Shown in pieces: positions 1 through 8,331 of a stretch of DNA of 57,208 nt. Position 1 is the first letter of the stretch, and every line of letters begins with the position of its first letter. The stretch comes from a virus. The notes under the pieces are model-generated. The model was not told the DNA's origin. It did not search any database and was given only the letters and a program-made list of their open reading frames with translations. The position numbers were made by a program, and so were the translations under genes. The DNA is taken from positions 1-57,208 of the IMG/VR virus record IMGVR_UViG_3300045996_001423. One strand, written 5' to 3'.

Positions 1-1191
1 ATCGTTGACACCTACACGATCCGCGACGGCATCAAGGATGGGTGGCTGGCTGACCTAAGAGGTTACCGTATCCGTTCTGCGATGGATCTGGACTCGGTGC
101 ATAAGCGAGCCGGTGACTTTGCCCTCAACGAACTGAGCGAAGTAGTCAACACAGTAACGAACAACGACCTTGCAGTGCAGGCGTGGTTCAGCTACGGGCA
201 GGGGAGGAAGAGCGTTGCCTTCTGCGTTGACGTGAACCACGCCAAGACTGTGGCTGACCAGTTCAAGAGCTACGGAGTGGCGGCGGAAGCAATCTGGGCT
301 GACGACCCACACCGTTCGGAGAAACTGAAGTTCCACAAAGCAGGGCATCTCAAGGTACTGGTCAACGTAGGTATTCTTACCGAAGGCTACGACGATCCTG
401 AGGTAGGGTGCATCCTGATGCTGCGCCCTACGCAGTCTGAAGGGTTGTATATCCAGTGTGTGGGGCGCGGGACTCGCATCCCCGCCGATGTCACTAACCT
501 CGTGGAGGCGCGGCGGCAAGGCCTGCCAATCTCCAAAGAGGACTGTATCATACTGGATCTTGTGGGCAACTCCGACAAGCACAGTCTGGTGGGCATTGGG
601 TCTCTGTTTGGACTCAACCCGAACATGGATATGCAGGGCCGTTCGATCCTCGACGTTACTGAGGAACTGGAAGAACTCAAGGCAGAGAGGCCGTGGGTGG
701 ATTTCAGCGTAGTCACCGACGCCAAAGGGTTGAAGTCTTACGCGGAGCAGGTAGACCTGTTCAAGACCTCGTTCCCGCCCGAGGTGATACAGATCTCCGA
801 GTTCCAGTGGCGACGTGGCAGCGACGGCTATACGTATGTGTTGCTGTTGCAGAATGACCAGCACGTTGTAGTGACGCAGGATCTGGTTGGCCGGTGGCAT
901 GTAGTAGGGGAGGTAAAGGACATTATAGTTCGCTCCGACCACCCGGACTTTGAAACGGCGATTAGGGAAGCTGACCGTCAGGTGAACATGTGGGGTGGCC
1001 GGGGAGCGGTGTCCACGTACAAGAGAGAAGTGTCGTGGCACAACGACCCGGTCACCGATGGGCAGATCAGACTCTGCAAAAGGTACGGTATCCCGGTGTT
1101 GCCGGGGGATACCAAAGGGTCGCTTCACCTGAAGATTGAAGAAGCGTGTGGCAGGGACAGGATTAAGAGGTTTGGGAGGAGGATTGCTTGA
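1..1191 (+). CDS. Superfamily II DEAD/DEAH-type helicase, 3' part (start lies before the window)
   Basis: The reading frame is open from base 1, so the N-terminal half with the Walker A and DEAD-box motifs is outside the window. The visible part is the second RecA-like lobe. Motif V is seen as VGILTEGYDDP and motif VI as QCVGRGTR, both typical of phage SF2 helicases related to UvsW/RadD. The C-terminal tail ends with TDGQIRLCKRYGI followed by TKGSLHLKIEEA, the small helical module often found at the end of such phage helicases. The likely role is ATP-driven DNA unwinding or branch migration in replication and recombination. It ends in TGA overlapping the TTG start of the next gene. The helicase family is well supported; the exact subtype is inferred. 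Confidence 0.88.
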   Translation: MVDTYTIRDGIKDGWLADLRGYRIRSAMDLDSVHKRAGDFALNELSEVVNTVTNNDLAVQAWFSYGQGRKSVAFCVDVNHAKTVADQFKSYGVAAEAIWADDPHRSEKLKFHKAGHLKVLVNVGILTEGYDDPEVGCILMLRPTQSEGLYIQCVGRGTRIPADVTNLVEARRQGLPISKEDCIILDLVGNSDKHSLVGIGSLFGLNPNMDMQGRSILDVTEELEELKAERPWVDFSVVTDAKGLKSYAEQVDLFKTSFPPEVIQISEFQWRRGSDGYTYVLLLQNDQHVVVTQDLVGRWHVVGEVKDIIVRSDHPDFETAIREADRQVNMWGGRGAVSTYKREVSWHNDPVTDGQIRLCKRYGIPVLPGDTKGSLHLKIEEACGRDRIKRFGRRIA

Positions 1192-1637
1192 TTAAAGACG
1201 ACGCTGAGCCGTGTGCGTTTTCTACTGTAGGAGAGGAGTTGGTAGTGCCTAGACTGAGGGAACTTCTTGAGGAATCCTACAAGATGATAGACCACTACCG
1301 AGGACAAGCGAGTGCTGAGCACATTTTCGAGGGGCCAGACTGTGTACTCTGCGGATGTTTTGGTCCGATAGAAGACGATCAGCCGTGTGTTCCACGGAAG
1401 AAGATCCTTGACCTGTTGCGTAAGTTGTTTGACTCCTGCTGTACGACTCATCCGGATTGGGGATACGACATATGTGCTCCGGACGGCACGGTGATGAGTG
1501 AAGTGTGCAGCGCTCTTTACCCAAGATTGAAGTGTGGACACGACAGAAAATACCTTTACGACGGACCTCTCGCGGCAGAGGGCGGCGAATGTACAAAGTG
1601 TGTCGAGGCGTGTATGAAGGAGGACTTCGGTGGTTGA
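1188..1637 (+). CDS. Hypothetical cysteine-rich protein
   Basis: 149 residues starting at TTG, which overlaps the helicase stop and follows a strong GGGAGGAGG ribosome site. Cysteine pairs (CVLCGC, CC, CTKC) and a CGH suggest zinc binding, but I recognise no family. It is the second gene of a translationally coupled run. Function unknown. Confidence 0.7.
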   Translation: MIKDDAEPCAFSTVGEELVVPRLRELLEESYKMIDHYRGQASAEHIFEGPDCVLCGCFGPIEDDQPCVPRKKILDLLRKLFDSCCTTHPDWGYDICAPDGTVMSEVCSALYPRLKCGHDRKYLYDGPLAAEGGECTKCVEACMKEDFGG

Positions 1638-1854
1638 AGATAAGAACAGTTTTCTGAGCCACTTCATTACTACGTTTTTGGCTTCGTGGTGCGCTGCAAA
1701 CTATGACGACGCATGTATGAGAGGGCACCATGAGACGCTTGAAAATCCTCCCGTTGAAGACGCTGTGATTCTAGCCTTTACTGCGTGGAAGAAGTTGGAG
1801 GAGACTGGGTCCATAGACCAGTATGGGAGGGTGTATTTTCGTGAAGATCGGTGA
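1630..1854 (+). CDS. Hypothetical protein, 74 aa
   Basis: Starts at GTG inside the end of the previous gene and overlaps the next gene by 14 bases. The product is acidic and aromatic-rich with one hydrophobic helix (FLSHFITTFLASW). No family recognised; it is called because of the tight overlap chain and an upstream AAGGAGG. Confidence 0.6.
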   Translation: MVEDKNSFLSHFITTFLASWCAANYDDACMRGHHETLENPPVEDAVILAFTAWKKLEETGSIDQYGRVYFREDR

Positions 1855-2194
1855 TTACGTATGGGTAGAAGCCCAAAGGTACAACGACGGGTTTGAGAAG
1901 TACTACGTTGTTGGGGAAACCAGTCGGTCGTGGCTAATTAACGAGAATAGAAACGCTGGTGCTGATCATTGGGGACGCGTGAAGCTTTCTAAAACTTTGC
2001 CCAGTCGCGTAAGGGTCGGTCATCAGGGAAACTGGCACACGGTCTTATACTCGGACGTGGCCTTGCGGGAGTACGAATGGACAAAGAAGCACAGGTATCA
2101 CGTTGGTCGCGTAGTGGAGGGGATTACCGACTACACCACGCTGAAAGTGATCGCGGAAATTGCTGGGTATGACGACACAAAACTGGGTTCCTGA
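1841..2194 (+). CDS. Hypothetical protein, 117 aa
   Basis: The frame is open from an ATG at 1823, but GTG 1841 sits ten bases after GGGAGG and gives the more natural start MKIGDYVWVEAQ. The N-terminus resembles a small beta-barrel (KOW/SH3-like), as in several small phage proteins. No known function. It overlaps the previous gene by 14 bases. Confidence 0.6.
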   Translation: MKIGDYVWVEAQRYNDGFEKYYVVGETSRSWLINENRNAGADHWGRVKLSKTLPSRVRVGHQGNWHTVLYSDVALREYEWTKKHRYHVGRVVEGITDYTTLKVIAEIAGYDDTKLGS

Positions 2195-2351
2195 CTACGA
2201 AGCTTACGGCATCGACCCGCGTTGCGACTGCGAAGGAAAGGGCAGCGACGACCATTACCTTAACGTAAGGTGCGGCGTCTGCAGAGTATGCAAACAGAGA
2301 ATAAAAGGAATCTGGTGGGTGGAGCACACAGTACAATGCCAAACGACTTGA
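2169..2351 (+). CDS. Small zinc-ribbon-like protein, 60 aa
   Basis: Cysteines at C-D-C and C-x2-C-x2-C spacing (CDCEG, CGVCRVC) suggest one zinc site. The start is uncertain: ATG 2169 is chosen, but TTG 2160 is possible. It overlaps both neighbours, which is normal in this block. Function unknown. Confidence 0.5.
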   Translation: MTTQNWVPDYEAYGIDPRCDCEGKGSDDHYLNVRCGVCRVCKQRIKGIWWVEHTVQCQTT

Positions 2352-2800
2352 CACACAACGAGGTAGCGGCCCTGACGCAGGAGCCGCAGGCCGAATCGCC
2401 CGCAAAGACGGAGGTTGACTCAGAGTGGGATCGGGCCACTGAGTGGTGGAATAAATTCCCTCCCGGTGGGTGTGTAAACCAGATGTGGGAAGAGGCCATC
2501 GGGGCGGATGTAGACCCAGACGAGTGTGTGCTATGGCTGTATCGCAAATATGGCACAGTGTTGGGTCACGAGCAGCCCGAAGCGCCCGCGCAGGATGCGG
2601 GGCCGAGCGACACCGAAATGCTGGATTGCCTTCACGAGCACCACAGCAAGATAAACCAGGTTGAACCGCCTGATGCATTCCCCGAGCCAGACTGCAAATG
2701 GGTCATCTTTTTGGACGGCGGCGACTTTATCTTTGCTGGTAAGACGTTTCGTGATGCGGCGCGAGCATTCTTTGCCGCCATGAAGGAGCAGGGGCGATGA
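2336..2800 (+). CDS. Hypothetical acidic protein, 154 aa
   Basis: ATG 2336 is preferred over an earlier in-frame start at 2270 because a GGTGGGTGGAG purine run lies just upstream. The N-terminal third is polar and probably disordered (Glu, Pro, Ala). The C-terminal part, from about residue 100, has a compact pattern ending DAARAFFAAMKEQG, like a helix packed on a sheet. Family unknown. The next gene starts within its stop codon (ATGA). Confidence 0.6.
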   Translation: MPNDLTHNEVAALTQEPQAESPAKTEVDSEWDRATEWWNKFPPGGCVNQMWEEAIGADVDPDECVLWLYRKYGTVLGHEQPEAPAQDAGPSDTEMLDCLHEHHSKINQVEPPDAFPEPDCKWVIFLDGGDFIFAGKTFRDAARAFFAAMKEQGR

Positions 2801-2961
2801 GCGACGTTGTTCTGGTCATTCCCGACCACCAGCGCATCGGCCAGGCAATCGTCAACGCGCTGTGTCACAAATTGGGGACAAAGAACGAGGACGTTCACAG
2901 GGTGTTGTTCTATATCAGCGACGAAGAACTGATCAACCTGATGGAGGAGATGGCTAAGTGA
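2797..2961 (+). CDS. Hypothetical small protein, 54 aa
   Basis: ATG overlaps the previous stop as ATGA, after an AAGGAG site. The product begins MSDVVLVIPDHQRIGQAIVN and ends in an amphipathic acidic helix (LINLMEEMAK). The stop is shared with the GTG start of the next gene. No family recognised; coupling on both sides makes it a likely real gene. Confidence 0.6.
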   Translation: MSDVVLVIPDHQRIGQAIVNALCHKLGTKNEDVHRVLFYISDEELINLMEEMAK

Positions 2962-4007
2962 CTGAAACAGTACCATACCGCATTCCAAATTCTGAAGAAG
3001 TAATCCCGGTACCGGAAGGGACAGTCCTTCTGGCGTACCGAGGCAGTATCGCCCACAACATGTACTGCCCCGGCTCCGACCCTAATTCTATTGATGACGT
3101 TGACCTGATGGGGTTTGTGATACCGGACGCCAGGTACTATCTGGGTCTGTCTGAGTGGGGTTCTCGCGGAACTAAGGAATACAAAGAAGGCAAGTGGGAC
3201 TGCGTTTTCTACGAGATTCGCAAGGCCGTAAGCCTCCTCCTGCAGGGTAACCCCAACATCATGTCGATGCTGTGGCTGCGGCCTGAAGACCGCCTAATGA
3301 AGGACTGGCCAATTGGCACACTGTTCGAGCATCGTGACGCCTTCGTGGGTAAGCACGTCTATAACGCGTTCGCCGGGTACGCTCACGCGCAGTTGGAAAA
3401 GATGGAGTCGCGAGACCCGGCTCAGCTTCGTGAGTACATCGCGGTCACCAACGAGTTGAAGTACCGCGGCTCTCACCCCAACCATAAAGGGGAGGTGTTT
3501 CCCCGGCCCGTGCCTTTTCCAAATGCTTCGGACGGCGCAATTGACGGCGGTGATCTCGCTTGTATGGTAGCAGCGAATGAGCGCTGTATGACGGGTGAGG
3601 AAAAGAACGCCTATAACACTAGCGTTGACAAACTACTAGCGAAGCTCGCCTCTTACCACAAGAAGGGGGAGAACATCGGCTACATGGGTGATAAGCGGAA
3701 GCAACTGGTTGTGCAGCATGGTTACGACGCAAAGAACGCTGCTCATTGTATTCGCCTGTTGAAGATGTGTATCGAGTTCCTTGACACCGGTACCATGACG
3801 GTGTACCGAATACACGACAGGGAGCAACTTCTCTCCATCAAGAAAGGAGAGTGGTCTCTGGAACAGGTGAAGCAGTACGCCACTGACCTGTTTAACGACG
3901 CAAAGGCAGCGCGTGACCGCTCCACTCTGCCCGAGAAGCCAGACCGGGACAGGATCGAACGAGTTCTCGTGTCGATACTAACAGAGTATGTCGAGGTGAT
4001 GGGATGA
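2958..4007 (+). CDS. RlaP-like nucleotidyltransferase (DNA polymerase beta superfamily)
   Basis: 349 residues from GTG, preceded by GGAGGAGATGG. The N-terminus has a GS motif (YRGSIAHNMY) followed by an acidic DDVDLMGF segment, the metal-binding pattern of pol-beta nucleotidyltransferases. The overall arrangement (PDARYYLGL, then YEIRKAVSLLLQGNPNIMSMLWL) matches the predicted nucleotidyltransferase family associated with RNA repair (PF10127/RlaP). It would transfer a nucleotide to an RNA or protein acceptor. An RNA ligase remnant at 21636 fits an RNA-repair theme. Family is well supported; substrate is unknown. Confidence 0.8.
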   Translation: MTETVPYRIPNSEEVIPVPEGTVLLAYRGSIAHNMYCPGSDPNSIDDVDLMGFVIPDARYYLGLSEWGSRGTKEYKEGKWDCVFYEIRKAVSLLLQGNPNIMSMLWLRPEDRLMKDWPIGTLFEHRDAFVGKHVYNAFAGYAHAQLEKMESRDPAQLREYIAVTNELKYRGSHPNHKGEVFPRPVPFPNASDGAIDGGDLACMVAANERCMTGEEKNAYNTSVDKLLAKLASYHKKGENIGYMGDKRKQLVVQHGYDAKNAAHCIRLLKMCIEFLDTGTMTVYRIHDREQLLSIKKGEWSLEQVKQYATDLFNDAKAARDRSTLPEKPDRDRIERVLVSILTEYVEVMG

Positions 4008-4357
4008 CACCCAACGAAAAACACGCCTTAATTGAGAAGGAACTGTTTGGCCGAGTGTGGACACCTGACCCACACCCGTACTTCGAAGGCAACTGGCTGC
4101 GCGACGGAGAGCACTTGGGAGGGGCTGAGTGGGATGTGACTCATGAGCCGCCGAACTATTCCCGGAGGGTTGATCTCTGTGTAGACGCAGAGGCTAAGAT
4201 TGCCGCAATGGATCGAGACGACGTTTGGTGGTACGTAGACTACTTGTATCAGCAGATGCCAAAACACACAGTGTCTCCGTACAAAGATTTGTGGCTTATC
4301 AGTGCGTCTGCTGAAGTTCGCGTAGAAGCTATGGTTAGGATGTTGCTTCGTGACTAG
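4004..4357 (+). CDS. Hypothetical protein, possible phage ABA-sandwich fold
   Basis: 117 residues; ATG overlaps the previous stop as ATGA. The N-terminal helix (NEKHALIEKELFGRVW), a central RRVDLCVDAEAKIAAM and a C-terminal helix (ASAEVRVEAMVRML) have the layout of the small phage ABA-sandwich domain (PF18066), whose function is unknown. Assignment is by pattern only. Confidence 0.55.
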   Translation: MTPNEKHALIEKELFGRVWTPDPHPYFEGNWLRDGEHLGGAEWDVTHEPPNYSRRVDLCVDAEAKIAAMDRDDVWWYVDYLYQQMPKHTVSPYKDLWLISASAEVRVEAMVRMLLRD

Positions 4358-4694
4358 CCGTGAATTAACCCGGATCGGCGTGAAGATGATGCGGATGCTC
4401 GACATGGGCGAGTGGTTCCGCGAAGGCAAGCCCCGCATCAAGTTCACGGTGGTAAAGGATCTGGAGTCAGAGGGGTGGTCATGGTGGTGGGCGGAGGAGC
4501 GCAAAGCTGAAGTCAAGGTAAAGCGCTCCCTTGACCTTGAGATCACTCTCACTACGTTGCTGCACGAATTGTTGCACATACTTCTGGAAGGACACCGACC
4601 GCACCCGCTTAAATACGACCGGGATTATGAGTTTGCTTTGAATCGTTTAACAGAGGAGCTTTGGAAATTCTGGAAACCTTTGTTTATACCTTGA
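4350..4694 (+). CDS. Small zinc metalloprotease-like protein (HELLH motif)
   Basis: 114 residues from GTG, overlapping the previous stop by eight bases. Residues 72-82 read HELLHILLEGH: the HExxH zinc site with the third His ligand in HExxHxxxxGH (metzincin-like) spacing. A preceding strand plus an ITLTTL helix supports a gluzincin/metzincin-like fold. Substrate unknown; it could process phage or host proteins. The stop codon TGA lies within the -35 box of the promoter at 4691. Confidence 0.65.
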   Translation: MTSRELTRIGVKMMRMLDMGEWFREGKPRIKFTVVKDLESEGWSWWWAEERKAEVKVKRSLDLEITLTTLLHELLHILLEGHRPHPLKYDRDYEFALNRLTEELWKFWKPLFIP

Positions 4695-4720
4695 CACACA
4701 CCGCTTGCGTGCGCTATACT
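4691..4720 (+). promoter_or_regulatory. Sigma70-type promoter, 18-bp spacer
   Basis: TTGACA at 4691-4696 and TATACT at 4715-4720 with an 18-base spacer. The -35 box overlaps the stop of the metalloprotease gene. The spacer carries an imperfect CAC...GTG inverted repeat like the other promoters of this window. Expected start near 4727, ahead of the 4738 gene. Confidence 0.8.
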
Positions 4721-4737
4721 ACTGATTGGGAGATGCT

Positions 4738-4893
4738 GTGCCTAAACTTTCGTTAAACAATTCGGATCTGGCAGCAATATTTCCCGAGTTCTACTGGCCG
4801 CGCGTTCCTCGAAAGAGGAAAAAGGAAATTAAGAAGATCATCGTGAGGGCTGCGCTAGAAGCGGCCAAGGCGTTAGAGGACAGCAACGTTTAA
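4738..4893 (+). CDS. Hypothetical small basic protein, 51 aa
   Basis: GTG start with GGGAG seven bases upstream, the first gene behind the promoter at 4691. The product has a strongly basic middle (RVPRKRKKEIKK) followed by an Ala-rich helix, so nucleic-acid binding is plausible. No family recognised. Confidence 0.6.
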   Translation: MPKLSLNNSDLAAIFPEFYWPRVPRKRKKEIKKIIVRAALEAAKALEDSNV

Positions 4894-4900
4894 ACCCTGT

Positions 4901-5200
4901 ATGAAACAGTCACAATCAACAGCGCCGTACCAGGCGCACTCACAAACCAGCAAAGCCGCTGCCATTGACATCGGTGTAGTACGAACTAAGCTGCAGGTTA
5001 AGGTTCTTACGTATATCGCCAGCCGACCAGATGGGGCGATAGACGAAGAGTGTCAGCTTGACCTGCGTATGAACCCCTCCACACAGCGTCCTCGCCGCAT
5101 AGAGTTGCAGGAACTGGGTTTCGTCGTGGACTCCGGACTGAAGCGCCCCACCTCCAGCGGCAGACTCGCCATAGTTTGGAAAGCGGTGCTGCCTGCATGA
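4901..5200 (+). CDS. Winged helix-turn-helix protein
   Basis: 99 residues from ATG. From about residue 28 the sequence follows a winged HTH: VRTKLQVKVLTYIASRP, a recognition region MNPSTQRPRRIELQELGFV, then a beta wing (GRLAIVWKA). The same pattern (NPSTQRPRR..L...G.V) is common in small phage DNA-binding proteins near replication genes. It could be a transcription factor acting on the promoter family described here, but this is inference. Confidence 0.7.
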   Translation: MKQSQSTAPYQAHSQTSKAAAIDIGVVRTKLQVKVLTYIASRPDGAIDEECQLDLRMNPSTQRPRRIELQELGFVVDSGLKRPTSSGRLAIVWKAVLPA

Positions 5201-5286
5201 GTAAAGGCCAGGTACTGCTCATCATTCTCGGCGTTCTCCTCGTAGCTGTCTGCTTCTACAAACCCAACACCAGGGGGTGGATGTGA
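5197..5286 (+). CDS. Small membrane protein, 29 aa
   Basis: ATG overlaps the previous stop (ATGA). The product is one hydrophobic helix (LLIILGVLLVAVCFY) with short charged ends. Such single-helix proteins are common in phages and their roles are mostly unknown. Confidence 0.5.
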   Translation: MSKGQVLLIILGVLLVAVCFYKPNTRGWM

Positions 5287-5711
5287 TACCGACACGTCAG
5301 ACCATATTTGGCTACCCGCACGGCAATTGCTTTCAGGCGTGCGTGGCGAGTATTACTGACACACCGCTCGAAGAAGTACCGCACTTTTGTGATGGTGAGA
5401 ACGAGAACTGGTGGTCAGACACAAAGAAGTGGTGTGAACAGAACGGTTTGGTGGTCGTTAACTTTGAGTGGAACATTAATCTACTCCCCACTTTGGAAGC
5501 CATAGACGATCACTATATTGTGTCAGGACCGTCACCCCGTGGTAACTGGTTGCACTCCGTTGTTGGGTACAAGGGTAAGTGTGTTCATGACCCACACCCG
5601 GACGACGCTATGCTGGCGGGTGATCCTGTTGACATTATGTTAATCGTGAAAACGTCACGCGCACAATTTCTTGAAGACGGTAGGTTTCAATTGCTAGCGG
5701 AGGCTGCGTGA
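5283..5711 (+). CDS. Papain-like/C39-like fold phage protein
   Basis: GTG 5283 is chosen because the GGGGG run at 5273-5277 then gives good spacing; an in-frame GTG at 5277 is less well placed. The N-terminus has GNCFQACVASI followed by PLEEVPHF, and later LHSVVGYKGKCVHDPHP. The Cys-Gln-Ala and His-Ser-Val arrangement resembles the catalytic Cys and His of NlpC/P60- or C39-like folds found widely in phages. Whether it is an active peptidase is not known. Confidence 0.65.
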   Translation: MIPTRQTIFGYPHGNCFQACVASITDTPLEEVPHFCDGENENWWSDTKKWCEQNGLVVVNFEWNINLLPTLEAIDDHYIVSGPSPRGNWLHSVVGYKGKCVHDPHPDDAMLAGDPVDIMLIVKTSRAQFLEDGRFQLLAEAA

Positions 5712-7564
5712 TACCGACCGAGGGTATGGGGGAAGTAGAGTCATTCCTCTGCCAGATGGGGTGGAACTACCGACCGTCTGGCGCTGACCAGTTTGCCGTC
5801 GAGTGTTGCCCCCTGTGTCCGAACACAAACTACAAGTTCTACGTGTCCGCAGAAGGTTTGTGGGACTGTAAAGTATGCGGTGAGCACGGCAACCTGTATC
5901 AGTTGAAAGAGAAGACCGGCTACTCCATCACCGGAGTGCAGAGTATGAAGGACGCCGCCTCACGACGTTCTGCTCCGCAGGAACTGCCTGACTTCAACCT
6001 GTTCCACCGCAACCTGATGGAGAACGAGAAGTACGGGGACGTGCTGGATTTTCTCGTCCATGACCGCGCTATATCCCTTGACACCTTAAAGCGTTTGAAC
6101 ATTGGCGCTGCTGCTTACAAGGGCAAGTCGGGTTGTGGTAGGGAAGGTGAAGTTGTCTTGACGTACGTGTTCCCGTACTTCGACAGTGCTGGAAATCCCA
6201 CATTTTTTAAAGCGCGGTCTGCGTCTTGGGACCACAAAGAGTTCTGGGCACCTAGTGGGAGAGAAGTGCCGCTTTACAACGAGGCTGTGCTAAAGCCCGG
6301 TATGGAAGAACTCACAGTGGTAGAGGGAGAGGTTGACGCTGTAAGCCTCATCTCTGCAGGGTATGAGAACGTGGTGGGTATCCCCGGAGCGAACGTACAG
6401 AAGACCCCCTGGATAGAGAGGCTGGACCGGGTTGCGTCCAAGCAGATCTATCTGTGTCTGGATTCGGACAAGACGGGGCAGGAAGCGGCCCGCGCACTCG
6501 CCACCAAGATCGGCATTGACAAGGTAAAGAACATCGTCCTGCCGTCGTTTGAGGTAGACGGCAAACCCGGCAAAGACATCAACGACTGGTTCAGAGCAGG
6601 TAAAACTCTTGAGGATTTCCTTGCGTTGCGTGACGCCGCCCGCATGTTCGACGTGCAGGGTGTGCAGTCGGTCGCTGATGTTCTGTTTGAAATACTTGAC
6701 GACATAGAGAATCGGGGCAACGAGCCGCAGTACCAGTCGCAGTATCCCAGTCTGAACAGGAAAGTGGGTGGCTGGAACGACGGTTATATGGTGGGGCTGC
6801 TCGCAGCCGGTAAGCATGGAAAAACTACGCTGCTACTGAACATCATGAACTACCTGGCAGCGCAGTGCGGGCATCCCTCGTACTTGTGGTGCGGTGAAAT
6901 GACTCAGAAGATGTTGGTCACAAAGTGGATCTCCATGGTGACTAACACTGACTCGAAACTGATCACCAACGAAACAGTAGGTCAAGCGATGGAGTATGCC
7001 CGTAACATGAAGGCAGATTTTCTGTTCGGGCGCACACGTAACAATCACAAGGACGTGATTGAGTCAATTAGGCAGGCTGTTCGTAGGTATGGCACAAAGA
7101 TTGTGGGTGTTGACAACCTCCAACTCCTAAACGTAGACGCACGCCACGCAACTCAGGAGACGATGGCGATTGCGACAGAGTTAAAGAACCTGGCTCTAGA
7201 GTTAAACATTCTCCTATTCCTGATCATTCAGCCCAACAGAATTGCGGAGGGACAAGTTGCGCAGGCGCACAACGCTTACAATTCCTCTGCCATAGAAAAA
7301 CTGGTGGATCAAATGCTGTGTGCCCACCGAAACAAGGTAGCTAACGTAAAGGCCGACCAGCTTCAGGGGTTTATGGAAACTGAGGAGAACTTCGAGCCGC
7401 AGTTGTATATCCGCACAGACCTTAGCCGGTTCTCTGCGGGTGGGTGGTGCACGCTGTACCTCGACGGAGCCACTTCCACGGTGCGAGAGCTTGGAGAAGG
7501 CGACATCACAGTTCCGACCGGACCATCCGGTCTTATCAAAGTAGAGGAGACGCAGGAGATATGA
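5708..7564 (+). CDS. Bifunctional primase-helicase, T7 gp4-like
   Basis: 618 residues from GTG. A zinc-binding CHC2-type domain is at C34-x2-C37...C54-x2-C57. The TOPRIM primase core shows VVEGEVDAVSL near residue 204 and LCLDSDKTGQ near 248. The RecA-like DnaB-family helicase has Walker A AAGKHGKTT near 366 and Walker B KIVGVDNLQLL near 465. It would make RNA primers and unwind DNA at the fork. Length and order match T7 gp4 (566 aa). It is flanked by small genes in the same operon. High confidence. Confidence 0.95.
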   Translation: MIPTEGMGEVESFLCQMGWNYRPSGADQFAVECCPLCPNTNYKFYVSAEGLWDCKVCGEHGNLYQLKEKTGYSITGVQSMKDAASRRSAPQELPDFNLFHRNLMENEKYGDVLDFLVHDRAISLDTLKRLNIGAAAYKGKSGCGREGEVVLTYVFPYFDSAGNPTFFKARSASWDHKEFWAPSGREVPLYNEAVLKPGMEELTVVEGEVDAVSLISAGYENVVGIPGANVQKTPWIERLDRVASKQIYLCLDSDKTGQEAARALATKIGIDKVKNIVLPSFEVDGKPGKDINDWFRAGKTLEDFLALRDAARMFDVQGVQSVADVLFEILDDIENRGNEPQYQSQYPSLNRKVGGWNDGYMVGLLAAGKHGKTTLLLNIMNYLAAQCGHPSYLWCGEMTQKMLVTKWISMVTNTDSKLITNETVGQAMEYARNMKADFLFGRTRNNHKDVIESIRQAVRRYGTKIVGVDNLQLLNVDARHATQETMAIATELKNLALELNILLFLIIQPNRIAEGQVAQAHNAYNSSAIEKLVDQMLCAHRNKVANVKADQLQGFMETEENFEPQLYIRTDLSRFSAGGWCTLYLDGATSTVRELGEGDITVPTGPSGLIKVEETQEI

Positions 7565-7716
7565 TCGTCGTCGTACGAATATTTGCGTTGATAGTTTTGG
7601 TTGTCAGCGTCGTCGCAGCATGTCAGTTTCCCGCTGATTCAGTGGGTAGCGTAGTCTCCTGTGCCTTAGCGTTGTTTGCTTTTATTGTAGCTCTAATACC
7701 GGAGGACATGTATTAA
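7561..7716 (+). CDS. Small membrane protein, 51 aa
   Basis: ATG overlaps the primase-helicase stop (ATGA). Two hydrophobic segments (VRIFALIVLVVSVVAAC and VVSCALALFAFIVALI) suggest a two-helix inner-membrane hairpin. Function unknown. Confidence 0.6.
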   Translation: MIVVVRIFALIVLVVSVVAACQFPADSVGSVVSCALALFAFIVALIPEDMY

Positions 7717-7731
7717 ATGCTGCACACCCAA
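7714..7731 (+). repeat. 18-bp direct repeat, copy 1 (copy 2 at 8110-8127)
   Basis: The 18 bases covering stop, start and first five codons are identical at 7714 and 8110. Both copies follow a GGAGGA site. This suggests duplication of a translation-start region or recombination at gene borders. Confidence 0.85.
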
Positions 7732-8112
7732 CCAGAGCAGTGGGTGCTATGGGCGGGGCTTCTGGTCGCTCAGAACTTTGCCTTCACATTTGTTAGCCGC
7801 GCAAGAAACTCAGGGTCTCTGACCCGTCACGTATGGGCCGCTCTTCTGAGTAACGGTGTATGGTTTGTAAGCCAAATACTTGTGTTCTCCCAGATGTTGA
7901 AGATTATCACCGGAGAGTATGGGTGGGCTGCTGCTGCAGGTGTTGGGCTGTTTTACACAACCTTCACAATTGTTGGTTCGGTCGCCGCACACTACGTAGC
8001 TTTGCGGACAGAGACAGCCAGGTCTGCGGTCGGCGCGAGTCGAAAGTACGCGCAGATACCGGTAGAGGAGTGGGAACGAGTTAAGCAGTTGACGCTTGGA
8101 GGAAACACCTAA
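7717..8112 (+). CDS. Integral membrane protein, 131 aa
   Basis: ATG directly follows the previous stop, with GGAGG upstream. Three to four hydrophobic segments (about residues 10-25, 40-60, 68-90) are followed by a charged cytoplasmic tail. It has no recognised family and could be a phage membrane protein with a superinfection or transport role. Its first 15 coding bases are identical to those of the gene at 8113. Confidence 0.65.
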   Translation: MLHTQPEQWVLWAGLLVAQNFAFTFVSRARNSGSLTRHVWAALLSNGVWFVSQILVFSQMLKIITGEYGWAAAAGVGLFYTTFTIVGSVAAHYVALRTETARSAVGASRKYAQIPVEEWERVKQLTLGGNT

Positions 8113-8328
8113 ATGCTGCACACCCAAGAGAGTTGTCTGCCACCGCTGTTCGCGTACGTTCGACGCCGCGACCACGAGGGAGAGGAGTGCGCTGTATGTG
8201 AGTACGGAGCGTACGAACAGAGGACGTTCGATACGTTGTGGTGCACGGATTGTGGCGACTCCATACCCAGATGGCTCACAAAAAAAGAATTTCTTGAACA
8301 CGTAGCAGACGTAAGAGGAGAAGACTAA
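8113..8328 (+). CDS. Small zinc-ribbon protein, 71 aa (alternative frame upstream)
   Basis: ATG follows a GGAGG site and the previous stop. Two CxxC pairs (CAVC, CTDC) form a likely zinc ribbon in the C-terminal half. The first 28 codons look unlike a zinc protein, whereas a second frame opened by TTG 8096 reads CHRCSRTFDAATTRE there. The native protein may combine both frames or have suffered an indel; see findings. Confidence 0.5.
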   Translation: MLHTQESCLPPLFAYVRRRDHEGEECAVCEYGAYEQRTFDTLWCTDCGDSIPRWLTKKEFLEHVADVRGED

Positions 8329-8331
8329 AGA

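Noticed and set aside
55-1128. Long minus-strand open frame (357 codons) opposite the helicase gene
   Set aside because: It has no domain pattern, no ribosome site and lies fully antisense to a clear helicase; codon bias of the plus strand explains it.
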